Below, piece by piece: positions 7,957-17,295 of a DNA stretch of 64,000 nucleotides (positions are counted from its first letter, which is position 1; the number at the start of each line of letters is the position of its first letter). Origin of the DNA: Peptoniphilus genitalis. GTDB taxonomy: Bacteria > Bacillota > Clostridia > Tissierellales > Peptoniphilaceae. The position numbers and the translations under genes were made by a program. The stretch lies in contig NZ_CP097885.1 in assembly GCF_023614525.1 (NCBI RefSeq), positions 1,238,501 to 1,302,500 of the forward strand, written 5' to 3'. The notes under the pieces are model-generated. The model was not told where the DNA came from. It ran no database searches and worked only from the letters and a program-made list of their open reading frames with translations.

Positions 7957-8952
7957 TTATCTTCTGTTTTTTATTGCTTCGATTAGTCCAGGAACTACGT
8001 TAAATAAATCGTCAACAATTCCGTAGTGAGCTGTCTTGAAGATGGCAGCGTCTGGGTCGTTGTTGATGGCTATTATTGTTGTGGAATCTTCCATTCCCTT
8101 AGTGTGTTGGATTGCTCCTGATAGTCCAAGGGCAATGTAAAGGTCTGGTCTTACTTGAACTCCAGTTACACCAACTTGTAGGTCCTTGTCACACCAACCA
8201 AGGTCTGTTACAGCCTTAGTTGCTCCAACTGCACCGCCAAGTGCTTCTGCAAGTTCTTCTACTAGGTGCCAGTTTTCTGGTCCACCAAGTCCTCTACCAC
8301 CAGATACAACAACTTTTGCATTCATTAGCTTATCAAGAAGTGGATTGATTTCTTCTTCTTCAAAGCTTATGAATTTTGTCTTGACATCATCAGCTGTGAT
8401 ATTGGCATCTTCTTTTATTACTTCAGCTTCTCTTCCTTCTTCGAAAGGAGCTTCAACGAAGGCGCCTCTACCAATTGTAGCCATCATAGCTTCAGAAAGG
8501 ATTCTTATGTCACACAATAATTTTCCATCGAAGGATGGTCTGATCCACTTTATGTCTTCCTTGCCTTCAGTTAGTTCAAGGTTAGAACAGTCGGCAACAA
8601 GTCCAAGACCTCTATTTGCTGAAACCCTACCTGCAAGGTCACGTCCATCGTGTGATGCTGGAAGCATAACTATTGCTGGATCGTATTTATCCATTAGACC
8701 TTCTAGGACTTTGGCATAGGCCATTGTGTTGTAATTTTCTAAAAGTTCATCAGATACTTGGATTACCTTGTCAGCTCCAAGATTGCCTGATAATTTTACC
8801 TTGACATCGTTCTTGTAGCCAATTTCTACTGCTACAAGTTCTCTATCTAATTCATCAGAAAGTTCTCTTGCTACAGACATCATTTCTTTAGTTATAAGTG
8901 AAAGTGAGCCTTCTGAAGTTTCATTTATTACCCAAATATTTCCTTTTTTCAT
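7957..8952 (-). CDS. etfA: Electron transfer flavoprotein alpha subunit (second copy)
   Basis: 331 residues, EtfA/FixB family. The C-terminal FAD domain is complete: GGRGLGGPENWHLVEELA near residue 218, LGGAVGATKAVTDLGW, VGVTGVQVRPDLYIALG, SGAIQHTKGM and AINNDPDAAIFKTAHYGIV. The ATG at 8952 is preceded by TAGGTGAT, and the gene follows its etfB by 8 bases. No dehydrogenase lies next to this pair, so its electron donor is encoded elsewhere. Sequence differences from the 5359-6330 copy suggest a distinct partner. Confidence 0.93.
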   Translation of the reverse strand: MKKGNIWVINETSEGSLSLITKEMMSVARELSDELDRELVAVEIGYKNDVKVKLSGNLGADKVIQVSDELLENYNTMAYAKVLEGLMDKYDPAIVMLPASHDGRDLAGRVSANRGLGLVADCSNLELTEGKEDIKWIRPSFDGKLLCDIRILSEAMMATIGRGAFVEAPFEEGREAEVIKEDANITADDVKTKFISFEEEEINPLLDKLMNAKVVVSGGRGLGGPENWHLVEELAEALGGAVGATKAVTDLGWCDKDLQVGVTGVQVRPDLYIALGLSGAIQHTKGMEDSTTIIAINNDPDAAIFKTAHYGIVDDLFNVVPGLIEAIKNRR

Positions 8953-8960
8953 ATTATCAC

Positions 8961-9758
8961 CTACACTAACACTTTTGAGTCTTCGATTATCTTAATAATT
9001 GCTTCTATATTCTTGTCAGCAGAACCTTCGTCAATTATCCTGCCTGTTTCATTCTTGTCTGGAGCAGAAAGGTCTTTTACCACTGTAAGGGAACCCTTTT
9101 GTCCAATCTTATCAAGGTCAAGGCCAAGTTTTTCTGCAGTTAGGTCGTGGATTTCTTTTTCTTTTGCAATACTAGATCTCTTTAGGGCAAACTTTGAAGG
9201 TTTGTTAACTGAACCCTTTAGGGCAGATGCCACGAAAGGTGTCTTTAAGGAAACTGTTTCAGTTCCGTCAGCAGTCTTTCTCTTAACTTCAAATTCGCCA
9301 CCCTTGTAATTGATGTCGGAGATGTAAGTCACTTGGTTCATGCTAAGTCTTTCTGCAATTTGTGGACCAACTTGTCCAGTGTCTCCGTCCATTGTTTGGT
9401 CGCCAGTGAAGATGATGTCATAGTCACCAATGTGTTTAATAGCTTCTGATAGGGCATAAGATGTTGCAAAAGTGTCAGAACCCTTGAACTCTAGGCCTTC
9501 TAATAAGTAGGCTTCTTCTGCTCCCATTTGAATACACTCACGTAGATATTTGTCTGAATCTGGTGGTCCCATAGTTAGGACGTCAATTTGTACATCTTCT
9601 TCCACTTGTTCTGTGACATTAAGTGCAAATTTTAAACCGCAAAGGTCTGATGGGTTAATAACGGTTTTAATTCCATCTCTCTTTAGGTTTTTTGTTTCTG
9701 GATCGATTTTTGCATTTGTAGTGTCAGGAACAATTTTCATTAGTAATAATATTTTCAT
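8961..9758 (-). CDS. etfB: Electron transfer flavoprotein beta subunit (second copy)
   Basis: 265 residues, EtfB/FixA family: N-terminus MKILLLMKIVPDTTNAKIDP, the motif TGDQTMDGDTGQVGPQIAE near residue 120 (adenine nucleotide binding), and KTPFVASALKGSVNKPSKFA. It is the first gene of the leftward etfB-etfA pair, with AGGAGGAAC before its ATG. It partners EtfA at 7957-8952. Together they carry electrons from unidentified dehydrogenases, and the intact DxDTGQ-type motif fits a fully functional ETF. Confidence 0.93.
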   Translation of the reverse strand: MKILLLMKIVPDTTNAKIDPETKNLKRDGIKTVINPSDLCGLKFALNVTEQVEEDVQIDVLTMGPPDSDKYLRECIQMGAEEAYLLEGLEFKGSDTFATSYALSEAIKHIGDYDIIFTGDQTMDGDTGQVGPQIAERLSMNQVTYISDINYKGGEFEVKRKTADGTETVSLKTPFVASALKGSVNKPSKFALKRSSIAKEKEIHDLTAEKLGLDLDKIGQKGSLTVVKDLSAPDKNETGRIIDEGSADKNIEAIIKIIEDSKVLV

Positions 9759-9894
9759 AGTTCCTCCTAAATTTTATTCCATATATCTATATAATACCCC
9801 AAAAGGGGGAAAGTATTAATAAAAATTTTAATAATTGATAAAAATAATCAAAAATTTTTAAGGTTTATATTTATGGAATTTTGTAGTTTCTAAT

Positions 9895-10182
9895 GGTCTG
9901 ATATTTTTGCATAAGCTTATTAGTTTGCAGGGGATAAGAATTTATTTAAACTTCATCAAGGTCTGTAAGCTTATAGTTTTTAATAAGCTCATTAACTTTT
10001 ATAAGTTTATAATTTCTTTCGACTCCATAAACATTAGCAAGTTTATAATTTTTTACAACTACATAAACTTCAACAAGCTTTTAATTTTTTGTGGCTTCAC
10101 AAGCTTTTACTAACTCATAAACTCTTACAGAGTAATTAATTTCTACAAACTCATATGATTTTGCAAAGTCATTAAACTAATT
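9895..10182. repeat. Degenerate tandem array with a 36-bp period
   Basis: Six consecutive 36-bp units start at 9967, 10003, 10039, 10075, 10111 and 10147; two more degenerate units precede them (from 9895). A typical unit begins AAGTTTATAATTTTTTACAA and continues CTACATAAACTTCAAC. Units differ by many substitutions but keep exact register. The array occupies most of the 515-base gap between etfB2 and ahpC. It has no spacer-like variable parts and no cas genes nearby, and I see no better explanation than an old tandem duplication or a binding-site array. Confidence 0.7.
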
Positions 10183-10274
10183 ATCTTAATAAACTTAAAA
10201 GAGGATAATTTTTCGGGGTATATTTAATACTGAAAGTTGTTATCAAATAAAAATTTAAATATAAGGAGGACAAT

Positions 10275-10844
10275 ATGTCACAAATAGGAAAGAAAATACC
10301 TGAGTTTAAAACTATGGGCTATGCGCCTAGCAAGGAAGAGTTTGTAGAAGTTTCTAATAAGGACTTTGAAGGCAAGTGGACAGTTCTAATGTTTTACCCT
10401 GCTGACTTCACTTTCGTATGTCCAACTGAGCTTGAAGATATGCAAGAGCAATATGGAAAGCTAAAGGAACTTGGGGCAGAAGTTTACTCAATGTCAACTG
10501 ATACTCACTTCGTTCACAAGGCTTGGCACGATCACTCTGAAGCTATTAGCAAGCTTGAGTTCACAATGCTTGCTGATCCTCACAAGTCTATTGCAAGAGA
10601 CTTTGATGTTCTTGATGAAGAAGCTGGTCTTGCACAAAGGGCAACTTTTATCATTGATCCAGATGGAGTTATTCAAACTCTAGAAATCAATGCAGATGGA
10701 ATTGGACGTGACGCAAGTCAAGTTTACGACAAGATTCGTGCAGGTCAATTTGTAAGAAACAATCCTGGTCAAGTTTGTCCAGCAAAATGGAAACAATCAG
10801 GAGAAACTTTAACTCCAGGCCTAGACCTAGTTGGTAAGATTTAA
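10275..10844 (+). CDS. ahpC: Alkyl hydroperoxide reductase subunit C (typical 2-Cys peroxiredoxin)
   Basis: 189 residues, the normal length. The peroxidatic Cys is C49 in DFTFVCPTE and the resolving Cys is C168 in GQVCPAKW, so it is a complete 2-Cys enzyme that reduces H2O2 and organic peroxides. TAAGGAGG lies 6 bases before the ATG. Its stop codon overlaps the ahpF start (TAATG), giving translational coupling with its reductase. In an anaerobe it protects against oxygen exposure. No clear PerR box was found upstream; the 36-bp repeat array lies there instead. Confidence 0.97.
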   Translation: MSQIGKKIPEFKTMGYAPSKEEFVEVSNKDFEGKWTVLMFYPADFTFVCPTELEDMQEQYGKLKELGAEVYSMSTDTHFVHKAWHDHSEAISKLEFTMLADPHKSIARDFDVLDEEAGLAQRATFIIDPDGVIQTLEINADGIGRDASQVYDKIRAGQFVRNNPGQVCPAKWKQSGETLTPGLDLVGKI

Positions 10845-12367
10845 TGTTAGACCAAAATTTAAAAAATCAGGTTAAGGGATATTTACAACTTCTCGAGAGA
10901 GAGGTTGTAATTTCTATTAGCCTTGATGATTCAGAAAATTCTAAAAAGTTAAGGGACTTTGTTGATGAAGTAGTAAGCCTTACAGACAAGATTAAAGTAG
11001 AGGAAGCTGACTTAAAGTTTAAGCCAAGCTTTAGCCTTTCCTCTGGGTCTGTAAGTGGAGTTACTTTTGCTGGACTTCCTCTAGGCCATGAGTTCGAGTC
11101 CTTTATCCTTGCTCTCTTACAAGTTGGAGGTCGTCCTCCAAAGATTGATGACAAGACTAGGGAGAGGATAGAAGCCTTTGATGAGGAAATGGAATTTGAA
11201 ACTATGGTGAGTCTATCTTGCCACAATTGTCCTGAAGTTGTTCAAGCTTTAAACATTATGGCAGTTTTAAATCCAAAGATTAGGCACACAATGGTTGATG
11301 GGTCTGTTTTCACAGACTATGTTGAGGACCTTGGGGTCTTGGCAGTTCCAACAACTTATCTAAACTCTGAAGTTTTTAACAATGGAAAGGCTTCTTTAGA
11401 TGAAATCTTAAACAAGATTAGTCATGAGGAAGTGGACTTAAAGCTAGAAGAAAAACCTGTCTTTGACAGTCTTGTTATTGGCGGCGGTCCTGGTGGGGCA
11501 ACAGCTGCCATCTATGGAGCGAGAAAGGGAATAAAAGTTGGACTTGTAGCTGAAGAATTTGGCGGCCAAGTTAAGGAAACTCTTTCAATAGAAAACATCA
11601 CTGGTATTGAGTACACAGAGGGACCAAAGTACATGGATGATGTGAAGGTTCATCTGGATAAGTACAAGGTTGATATTATTGAAGGCGCATGTGTCACTGG
11701 CATAGAAGAAGGCAATCCTTTAAAAGTTATTACTAATAAGGGAGAGCTCTTTGCCAAGACTGTAATAATTGCAACTGGTGCCAAGTGGAGGCTAATTGGA
11801 ATTCCTGGAGAGATAGAATTTAGGAACAAGGGCGTTGCCTACTGCACTCACTGTGACGGACCACTCTTTAAGGGCAAAAAGGTAACAGTAATCGGTGGAG
11901 GTAACTCTGGTATAGAAGCTGCAATTGATCTTGCCAGCCTTGCCAAGGAAGTTCTAGTCCTAGAATTCTTGCCAGAATTAAAGGCTGACAAGGTTCTTCA
12001 AGACAAGCTAAGGGAATTTAAAAATGTAAGAATAGTTACTAATGCAGAGACCCAAGCCTTGACTGGAGAAAAAGTTTTGGAAAAGATTTCTTACAAGGAC
12101 AGGATAAGTGGCGAAGTTATAGAAGAAAAGACTGAAGGTTGCTTTATCCAAGTTGGACTTGTGCCAATGACTGAGTGGGTAGACTTTGTGGAAAAAAATT
12201 CTCGTGGAGAAATTATTGTAGATGAGTTTGGGGCTACAAGCCTTGAAGGAGTTTACGGAGCAGGGGACTGCACTAACTCAGCCTTTAAGCAAATTGTCAT
12301 AGCAGAAGGATCTGGAGCAACAGCTGCCCTAGGTGCCTACAATTATCTAATGACTAAGTCCAAGTGA
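10844..12367 (+). CDS. ahpF: Alkyl hydroperoxide reductase subunit F (NAD(P)H:AhpC reductase)
   Basis: 507 residues with the full AhpF layout. Two thioredoxin-like folds form the N-terminal domain, with the redox pair SCHNCPE near residue 125. A linker follows, then a thioredoxin-reductase-like part with FAD motif GGGPGGATAA near residue 210, the active-site pair CTHCDGP near 340, and NAD(P)H motif GGGNSG near 360. GAGDCTNSAFKQI near the end is the second FAD contact. It moves electrons from NAD(P)H to AhpC. The usual active site is CPHC, so the Pro-to-Thr change is a mild difference. Confidence 0.97.
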   Translation: MLDQNLKNQVKGYLQLLEREVVISISLDDSENSKKLRDFVDEVVSLTDKIKVEEADLKFKPSFSLSSGSVSGVTFAGLPLGHEFESFILALLQVGGRPPKIDDKTRERIEAFDEEMEFETMVSLSCHNCPEVVQALNIMAVLNPKIRHTMVDGSVFTDYVEDLGVLAVPTTYLNSEVFNNGKASLDEILNKISHEEVDLKLEEKPVFDSLVIGGGPGGATAAIYGARKGIKVGLVAEEFGGQVKETLSIENITGIEYTEGPKYMDDVKVHLDKYKVDIIEGACVTGIEEGNPLKVITNKGELFAKTVIIATGAKWRLIGIPGEIEFRNKGVAYCTHCDGPLFKGKKVTVIGGGNSGIEAAIDLASLAKEVLVLEFLPELKADKVLQDKLREFKNVRIVTNAETQALTGEKVLEKISYKDRISGEVIEEKTEGCFIQVGLVPMTEWVDFVEKNSRGEIIVDEFGATSLEGVYGAGDCTNSAFKQIVIAEGSGATAALGAYNYLMTKSK

Positions 12368-12417
12368 TCTTATTAAAATAGTAAAACTTATAAAAAATTA
12401 GTAATAAAAAGTGTATG

Positions 12418-12447
12418 AAAAGTATGGTGGTCTGCCATACTTTTTTT
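12418..12447 (+). terminator. Terminator of ahpCF
   Basis: AAAGTATGG and CCATACTTT form a stem with loop TGGTCTG, followed by a T-run and AATT. Confidence 0.9.
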
Positions 12448-12842
12448 AATTCTTTCTATGATATGGGGTCCTGCATAAGATTGTATAATCAAAAATTTTT
12501 GCGATTTGAAAAAAAATTAAAACTTGTGGAAAATTTTTATGTCTACTCAGAAAAAAATTATTTTACTAATTTAGGTTAAAAAATAAAAAAAATAAAAGCC
12601 TATATAATAGGAAGAAATTTTTTATAAGCAATTAAATCTTAGAAAAAAATAATTAAAAAAATAATTTATTAATAAATAGGAAGAAAATTAAAAATATTTT
12701 TATAAAAATAGATAAAGCCTTGCAAATATAAGACTTTTAGACTATATTAAAGGGAGTGTCTATAAATTTAGATGCAAAAAATAAGAGCAAAAATATTCTT
12801 AATAAAAAATCTGAAGAAATTCAAAAAAACCTGTAAATATCC
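12448..12842. other. AT-rich gap without a recognisable gene
   Basis: About 400 bases of very A/T-rich DNA between the ahpCF terminator and the ribosomal promoter. I see no open frame with a ribosome binding site, no RNA gene and no strong hairpin. The composition may act as an UP-like or curved region for the strong promoter that follows. Confidence 0.5.
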
Positions 12843-12871
12843 TTTACAAGTGGGATTTTTTATTATATAAT
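12843..12871 (+). promoter_or_regulatory. Promoter of the S10 ribosomal operon
   Basis: TTTACA (12843-12848), a 17-base spacer and TATAAT (12866-12871): near-consensus for the housekeeping sigma factor. Transcription would start near 12878. Confidence 0.8.
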
Positions 12872-12877
12872 ATTTGA

Positions 12878-13080
12878 GCGTTTAAAAAGAATGTTGCGAT
12901 GAAGTCATAAGTTGCTTGAGATTTTGTTGAAAAAAAGGGGTTTCAAGGTAATTATGACAGAGAAGTCCAAGCTGGACTTGGGCGTGGGTTATTTTTTTCA
13001 AATGTGCCCTGTTTACACACCAGGGTGCGTGTATCGATAACCCCATTCGCAAGTAAGGCTTTAGCGAATAGGAGGTAAAT
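12878..13080 (+). promoter_or_regulatory. Structured 5' leader of the S10 operon
   Basis: About 200 untranslated bases precede rpsJ. Visible hairpins are GTCCA-AGC-TGGAC (12965-12977) with a T-run about 14 bases further on (12992-12998); GTGCCCTG (13003-13010) with CAGGGTGC (13020-13027) around TTTACACAC; and ATTCGC (13045-13050) with GCGAAT (13064-13069) just before the AGGAGG. The first hairpin plus T-run resembles an attenuator. In E. coli L4 represses this operon through such a leader; whether L4 or another protein acts here is unknown. Confidence 0.55.
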
Positions 13081-13398
13081 ATGTCTAACAAAGGCAAACA
13101 AAAAATCAGAATTAAACTTAAAGCTTATGATCACGAACTACTTGACAATTCAGCACTAAGAATTGTTGATGCTGCTAAGAAGAGCGGTGCAGAAGTATCT
13201 GGACCAATTCCTCTTCCAACTGAAAAGGAAATCATCACAATTATAAGAGCTGTACACAAGTACAAGTATTCAAGAGAACAATTTGAGCAAAGAACTCACA
13301 AGCGTCTAATTGATATATTAAACCCTACACAAAAAACTGTAGATTCACTTATGAAGTTAAATCTACCAGCTGGTGTAGATATTGAAATTAAACTTTAA
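13081..13398 (+). CDS. rpsJ: 30S ribosomal protein S10
   Basis: 105 residues, typical length. It is recognised by [18 protein letters not shown] at the start and [19 protein letters not shown]-like sequence at the end. S10 sits in the 30S head and, as NusE, takes part in transcription antitermination with NusB. It is the first gene of the superoperon. AGGAGG lies 6 bases before the ATG, directly after a leader hairpin that could control its access. Confidence 0.97.
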   Translation: MSNKGKQKIRIKLKAYDHELLDNSALRIVDAAKKSGAEVSGPIPLPTEKEIITIIRAVHKYKYSREQFEQRTHKRLIDILNPTQKTVDSLMKLNLPAGVDIEIKL

Positions 13399-13456
13399 AA
13401 CTTTGCTTTATATGACTTCTAAATAGAAGTCCGCTGTAAATATTAGGAGGTGCAAC

Positions 13457-14089
13457 ATGAAATATTTAGTAGGTAAAAAAATTGGCATGACCCAAATTTT
13501 TGATGAAGAGGGTATTGTCACTCCTGTCTCAGTTATTGAAGTAGAACCAAATGTTGTTGTGCAAAAGAAAACAATTGAAAGTGATGGATATAACGCTATC
13601 CAAGTTGCAACACAAGAGGTTAAAGAAAGAAGATTAAACAAACCTGAGAAGGGACATTTAGACAAAGCTGGTGTAGGATATAGAAAACATCTTTCAGAAT
13701 TCAGAACTGATGATGTAGAATCTTACAACTTAGGCGATGAAATAAAAGTAGATTTATTTGAAGTTGGAGAACACGTTGATGTTGTTGGAACTTCAAAGGG
13801 TAAAGGAACTGCTGGTATTATCAAACGTCACAACTTCGGTCGTGGTAGAGAAACTCACGGTTCTAAATTCCACAGAATGCCAGGTGGTATGGGAGCTGCT
13901 TCTTATCCAGGAAAAGTTTGGAAAAACCACAGAATGGCTGGAAAAATGGGTAACGAAAGAGTTACTGTACAAAACTTAGAAATCGTAAGAATAGATACAG
14001 ATAAAAATTTAATTTTAGTTAAGGGTGCTATTCCAGGACCTAAGAAGGGAACTGTTAGAATTAAAAGCACTGTTAAAATGACTAAATAA
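13457..14089 (+). CDS. rplC: 50S ribosomal protein L3
   Basis: 210 residues. The N-terminus [19 protein letters not shown] and the central [19 protein letters not shown] are diagnostic. The latter forms the extension that reaches the peptidyl transferase centre and contains the residue methylated by PrmB in some species. L3 is an early assembly protein of the large subunit. It follows rpsJ by 58 bases with its own AGGAGG, as in other Firmicutes. Confidence 0.98.
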   Translation: MKYLVGKKIGMTQIFDEEGIVTPVSVIEVEPNVVVQKKTIESDGYNAIQVATQEVKERRLNKPEKGHLDKAGVGYRKHLSEFRTDDVESYNLGDEIKVDLFEVGEHVDVVGTSKGKGTAGIIKRHNFGRGRETHGSKFHRMPGGMGAASYPGKVWKNHRMAGKMGNERVTVQNLEIVRIDTDKNLILVKGAIPGPKKGTVRIKSTVKMTK

Positions 14090-14106
14090 GATAGGGAGGT
14101 TAAGAA

Positions 14107-14730
14107 ATGCCTAAAATTCAAATGATTGACATTAAGGGAAATCCTGTTGAAGAAGTCGAACTAAGTGAAGGGCTATTTGCTGCTCCTGTTAGCACTCATG
14201 CTGTTTATTTAGTTGTTAAAAATATTTTAGCTAACAAAAGACAAGGTACTCACTCTGCTAAGACACGTGCTGAAGTTCGTGGAGGCGGAAGAAAACCTTG
14301 GAGACAAAAGGGAACTGGTCGTGCAAGACAAGGTTCTATTAGATCACCTCAATGGAGAGGCGGTGGAGTTGTTTTCGCTAAGAAACCAAGAGATTACTCT
14401 TACACAACTCCTAAGAAGACTAGAAGAGTTGCTCTTAAGTCAGTTCTTACTAGCAAGTTACAAGATGGCGAAATGATTCTTGTAGATTCTATCCAAATGG
14501 AAGAAGCAAAGACAAAAGTTTTTGCTAACATCTTAAAGAATATTGGTGCTGGTAAAAAGGCGCTTGTAGTTGTTAATGACGACGAAAAAGATGTTCAAAG
14601 AGCAGCAAGAAACATCGCTGGTGTTAAAACATCAAGAGCTACAGACATTAACGTATACGACTTATTAAAGTACGATAACCTTGTTATCACAAAGTCTGCA
14701 CTTGATGTTGTTGAGGAGGTTTTTAACTGA
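14107..14730 (+). CDS. rplD: 50S ribosomal protein L4
   Basis: 207 residues. The long loop [16 protein letters not shown] (residues about 60-75) lines the peptide exit tunnel and is the site of macrolide-resistance changes elsewhere. L4 is the translational and transcriptional repressor of the S10 operon in E. coli. The structured leader at 12878-13080 would be the place to look for such control here. The stop overlaps the rplW start (ACTGATGAAT region), indicating coupling. Confidence 0.98.
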   Translation: MPKIQMIDIKGNPVEEVELSEGLFAAPVSTHAVYLVVKNILANKRQGTHSAKTRAEVRGGGRKPWRQKGTGRARQGSIRSPQWRGGGVVFAKKPRDYSYTTPKKTRRVALKSVLTSKLQDGEMILVDSIQMEEAKTKVFANILKNIGAGKKALVVVNDDEKDVQRAARNIAGVKTSRATDINVYDLLKYDNLVITKSALDVVEEVFN

Positions 14731-15017
14731 TGAATAAATTTGACGTTATAAAAAGACCTTTAGTCACTGAACAAAGTATGGACATGATGGCAGAAAACAA
14801 ATACACTTTTGAAGTTGTTAAAACTGCTACAAAACCTGAAATCAGAGAAGCTGTTGAAGAAATCTTCGGCGTTAAGGTTGAAAAAGTATATACAATGAAT
14901 ATGCGTGGTAAACTTAAAAGACAAGGAGTTCATCAAGGAAGACGTCCTTCATGGAAAAAGGCTATAGTTAAGCTTACTGATGACTCAGAGCCGATAGAAT
15001 TTTTTGATTCTATCTGA
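14730..15017 (+). CDS. rplW: 50S ribosomal protein L23
   Basis: 95 residues beginning [17 protein letters not shown], the L23 signature. It lies at the exit of the peptide tunnel and is the docking site of trigger factor and SRP. The start codon at 14730 overlaps the last base of the rplD stop. GAGGAGG is placed inside the end of rplD. Confidence 0.97.
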   Translation: MNKFDVIKRPLVTEQSMDMMAENKYTFEVVKTATKPEIREAVEEIFGVKVEKVYTMNMRGKLKRQGVHQGRRPSWKKAIVKLTDDSEPIEFFDSI

Positions 15018-15035
15018 TAGTAGGAGGTATTAATA

Positions 15036-15866
15036 ATGGCGATTAGAGGATTTAAACCTACAACTCCTTCCCGTAGAAAAATGACAGTTGCTACATTTGA
15101 AGAGATTACTAAGACAACACCTGAAAAATCCCTTGTAACAACTATCAACAAGACTGCCGGTAGAAATGCTCACGGTAGAATTACTAGTAGACATAGAGGC
15201 GGCGGAGTTAAAAGAAAATACAGAATTATAGATTTAAAGAGAGATAAAGACAATATTCCTGCAAGAGTAGCAGCTATTGAATACGATCCATATAGAACAG
15301 CTTACATTGCTCTTCTAAACTATGCTGATGGTGAAAAAAGATACATCATCCAACCAAATGGTTTAAAGGTAGGAGACGTAGTTGAATCTGGATCAGATGC
15401 AGATATTAAAGTTGGTAACACACTAAGACTTGCTGACATTCCAGTTGGTACAACAGTACACAACATCGAAATGACTCCAGGTAAGGGTGGACAAATTGCA
15501 AGATCTGCTGGATCATCTGCACAACTTATGGCTAAAGAAGGAAAGTTCGCTCAACTTAGACTTCCTTCAGGTGAATTTAGATTAATAGACCTAAGATGCA
15601 AGGCAACTATTGGACAAGTTGGAAATATTTCTCACGAACTTATCACTTTAGGTAAGGCAGGTAAGAGCAGATATCTTGGAAAGAGACCTCACGTAAGAGG
15701 ATCTGCAATGAACCCTGTTGATCACCCTCATGGTGGTGGGGAAGGTAGAACTCCAATTGGTAGACCTTCACCAATGACTCCTTGGGGCAAGAAAGCTCTA
15801 GGACTTAAGACTAGAAAGAAATCTAAAAAATCTGACATGTATATTGTAAGAAGAAGAACTAAGTAA
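15036..15866 (+). CDS. rplB: 50S ribosomal protein L2
   Basis: 276 residues, full length. [20 protein letters not shown] near residue 225 is the strongly conserved segment with the His near the peptidyl transferase centre. L2 binds 23S rRNA and helps join the subunits. AGGAGG precedes the ATG, and the gene is in the normal order between rplW and rpsS. Confidence 0.98.
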   Translation: MAIRGFKPTTPSRRKMTVATFEEITKTTPEKSLVTTINKTAGRNAHGRITSRHRGGGVKRKYRIIDLKRDKDNIPARVAAIEYDPYRTAYIALLNYADGEKRYIIQPNGLKVGDVVESGSDADIKVGNTLRLADIPVGTTVHNIEMTPGKGGQIARSAGSSAQLMAKEGKFAQLRLPSGEFRLIDLRCKATIGQVGNISHELITLGKAGKSRYLGKRPHVRGSAMNPVDHPHGGGEGRTPIGRPSPMTPWGKKALGLKTRKKSKKSDMYIVRRRTK

Positions 15867-15879
15867 TCGGAGGGTATTA

Positions 15880-16164
15880 ATGAGTAGATCAATAAAAAAA
15901 GGACCATTTGCTGATGAACACCTTCTAAAGAAGGTTGACGAGCTTAATGATAAGAACGAACACAAAGTAATAAAAACTTGGTCTCGTCGCTCAACTATTT
16001 TCCCTGAATTTGTTTCTCACACAATTGCTGTTCACGACGGCAGAAAACATGTGCCAGTATATATTACTGAAGACATGGTAGGACATAAATTAGGTGAATT
16101 TGTTCCAACAAGAACATATAGAGGCCACGGCGGCAAGAGCGAAAAGAGTACAACACTTAAGTAA
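15880..16164 (+). CDS. rpsS: 30S ribosomal protein S19
   Basis: 94 residues, starting [18 protein letters not shown] and ending with [15 protein letters not shown], both diagnostic. S19 is a 30S head protein near the A-site finger bridge. It is 13 bases after rplB with CGGAGGG upstream of its ATG. Confidence 0.98.
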   Translation: MSRSIKKGPFADEHLLKKVDELNDKNEHKVIKTWSRRSTIFPEFVSHTIAVHDGRKHVPVYITEDMVGHKLGEFVPTRTYRGHGGKSEKSTTLK

Positions 16165-16175
16165 GGAGGGTTATA

Positions 16176-16511
16176 ATGCAAGCACAAGCAATTGCTAAAT
16201 ATGTAAGAATATCACCTCTAAAGGTGAACTATATTTGCGCAGAAATACGCGGAAAAAGCGTTGATGAAGCCCTCTCTATTTTAAAGTTTACTAATAAAAG
16301 AGGAGCTCATGAACTATATAAGGTACTACATTCAGCTGTAGCTAACGCTGAAAACAACCTTAACCTAGACAGAGGAGATCTTTATGTTAAAAAGGCTTAC
16401 GCAAACGAAGGCCCAACAATGAAGAGATTCCGTCCTAAGGCTAAAGGTATGGCTTATCCAATTTTAAAGAGATCAAGTCACATTGGCGTTGTAGTAGCAG
16501 AAAGAGAGTAA
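16176..16511 (+). CDS. rplV: 50S ribosomal protein L22
   Basis: 111 residues. The long beta-hairpin near [20 protein letters not shown] reaches into the exit tunnel and is another macrolide-resistance site in other bacteria. The protein helps fold all 23S rRNA domains. AAGGAGGG lies before the ATG, and the gene is in the normal order between rpsS and rpsC. Confidence 0.98.
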   Translation: MQAQAIAKYVRISPLKVNYICAEIRGKSVDEALSILKFTNKRGAHELYKVLHSAVANAENNLNLDRGDLYVKKAYANEGPTMKRFRPKAKGMAYPILKRSSHIGVVVAERE

Positions 16512-16522
16512 GGAGGTAGAGA

Positions 16523-17278
16523 ATGGGTCAAAAAGTAAACCCACATGGACTTCGTGTTGGAGTAATCAAAGATTGGGATTCAAAATGGTACGCAGATAAG
16601 AAAAATTTTGCCGATCTTTTAGTTGAAGACAACAATATTAGAAATTACGTTAAGAAAAAACTTTATGCTGCAGGTATCTCTAAAATCGAAATCGAAAGAG
16701 CTGCTAATAGAGTTAAAGTTTCTATTCATACAGCAAAACCAGGCATGGTAATTGGCCGTGGTGGTGCTGGTGTCGAAGAACTAAGAACTGAAATTGAAAA
16801 ACTTACAGATAAATCTGTTGTAATAAATGTAGAAGAAATTAAAAACCCAGACCTAGATGCACAAATCGTTGCTGAAGGTATTGCTGAAGCTCTTGAAAGA
16901 AGAGTTGCATTTAGACGTGCTATGAAACAAGCAATCCAAAGAACTATGCGTCAAGGAGCACTTGGTATTAAAACTTCTGTTGCAGGTCGTCTTGGCGGTG
17001 CTGACATGGCAAGAACTGAAGGATATTCTGAAGGAACTATTCCTCTACAAACTTTAAGAGCTGACATTGACTACGGTTTTGCTGAAGCTGATACAACTTA
17101 CGGAAAACTAGGCGTTAAAGTTTGGTTATACAAGGGTGAAGTTCTTCCTGAAATCGAAGATGAAAGAGGAAGAAAACCTAGAGATAATAGAGATAACAGA
17201 AATCGCAAGAGACGCGATAACAGAAACAATAATTTCAATAGAAATAATAGAAGAGACAATAAAAATAAAGAGTCTTAA
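16523..17278 (+). CDS. rpsC: 30S ribosomal protein S3 with an extended Asn/Arg-rich tail
   Basis: 251 residues. The KH domain has [15 protein letters not shown] near residue 75, and the C-terminal domain has [17 protein letters not shown] near 155. S3 lies at the mRNA entry site and has helicase activity. After about residue 212 comes a low-complexity tail rich in Asn, Arg, Asp and Lys ([16 protein letters not shown] and similar), longer than in the usual 210-230-residue protein. The coding sequence and spacing to rplP are intact, so the tail is real, and it is likely disordered. Confidence 0.97.
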   Translation: MGQKVNPHGLRVGVIKDWDSKWYADKKNFADLLVEDNNIRNYVKKKLYAAGISKIEIERAANRVKVSIHTAKPGMVIGRGGAGVEELRTEIEKLTDKSVVINVEEIKNPDLDAQIVAEGIAEALERRVAFRRAMKQAIQRTMRQGALGIKTSVAGRLGGADMARTEGYSEGTIPLQTLRADIDYGFAEADTTYGKLGVKVWLYKGEVLPEIEDERGRKPRDNRDNRNRKRRDNRNNNFNRNNRRDNKNKES

Positions 17279-17295
17279 AGAAGGGGGGAATAGTC

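Noticed and set aside
9907-10113. 68-aa frame with 12-residue repeats
   Set aside because: It is simply the translation of the 36-bp array; no ribosome binding site, and other units of the array are outside the frame.
9895-10182. CRISPR array (36-bp period)
   Set aside because: The period is between adjoining similar units with no unique spacers, the units are degenerate, and no cas genes are present.
12822-12863. Terminator-like CTGTAAA/TTTACAAG hairpin before the S10 operon
   Set aside because: Its right arm is the -35 of the near-consensus promoter at 12843-12871, and the T-run is part of the spacer.
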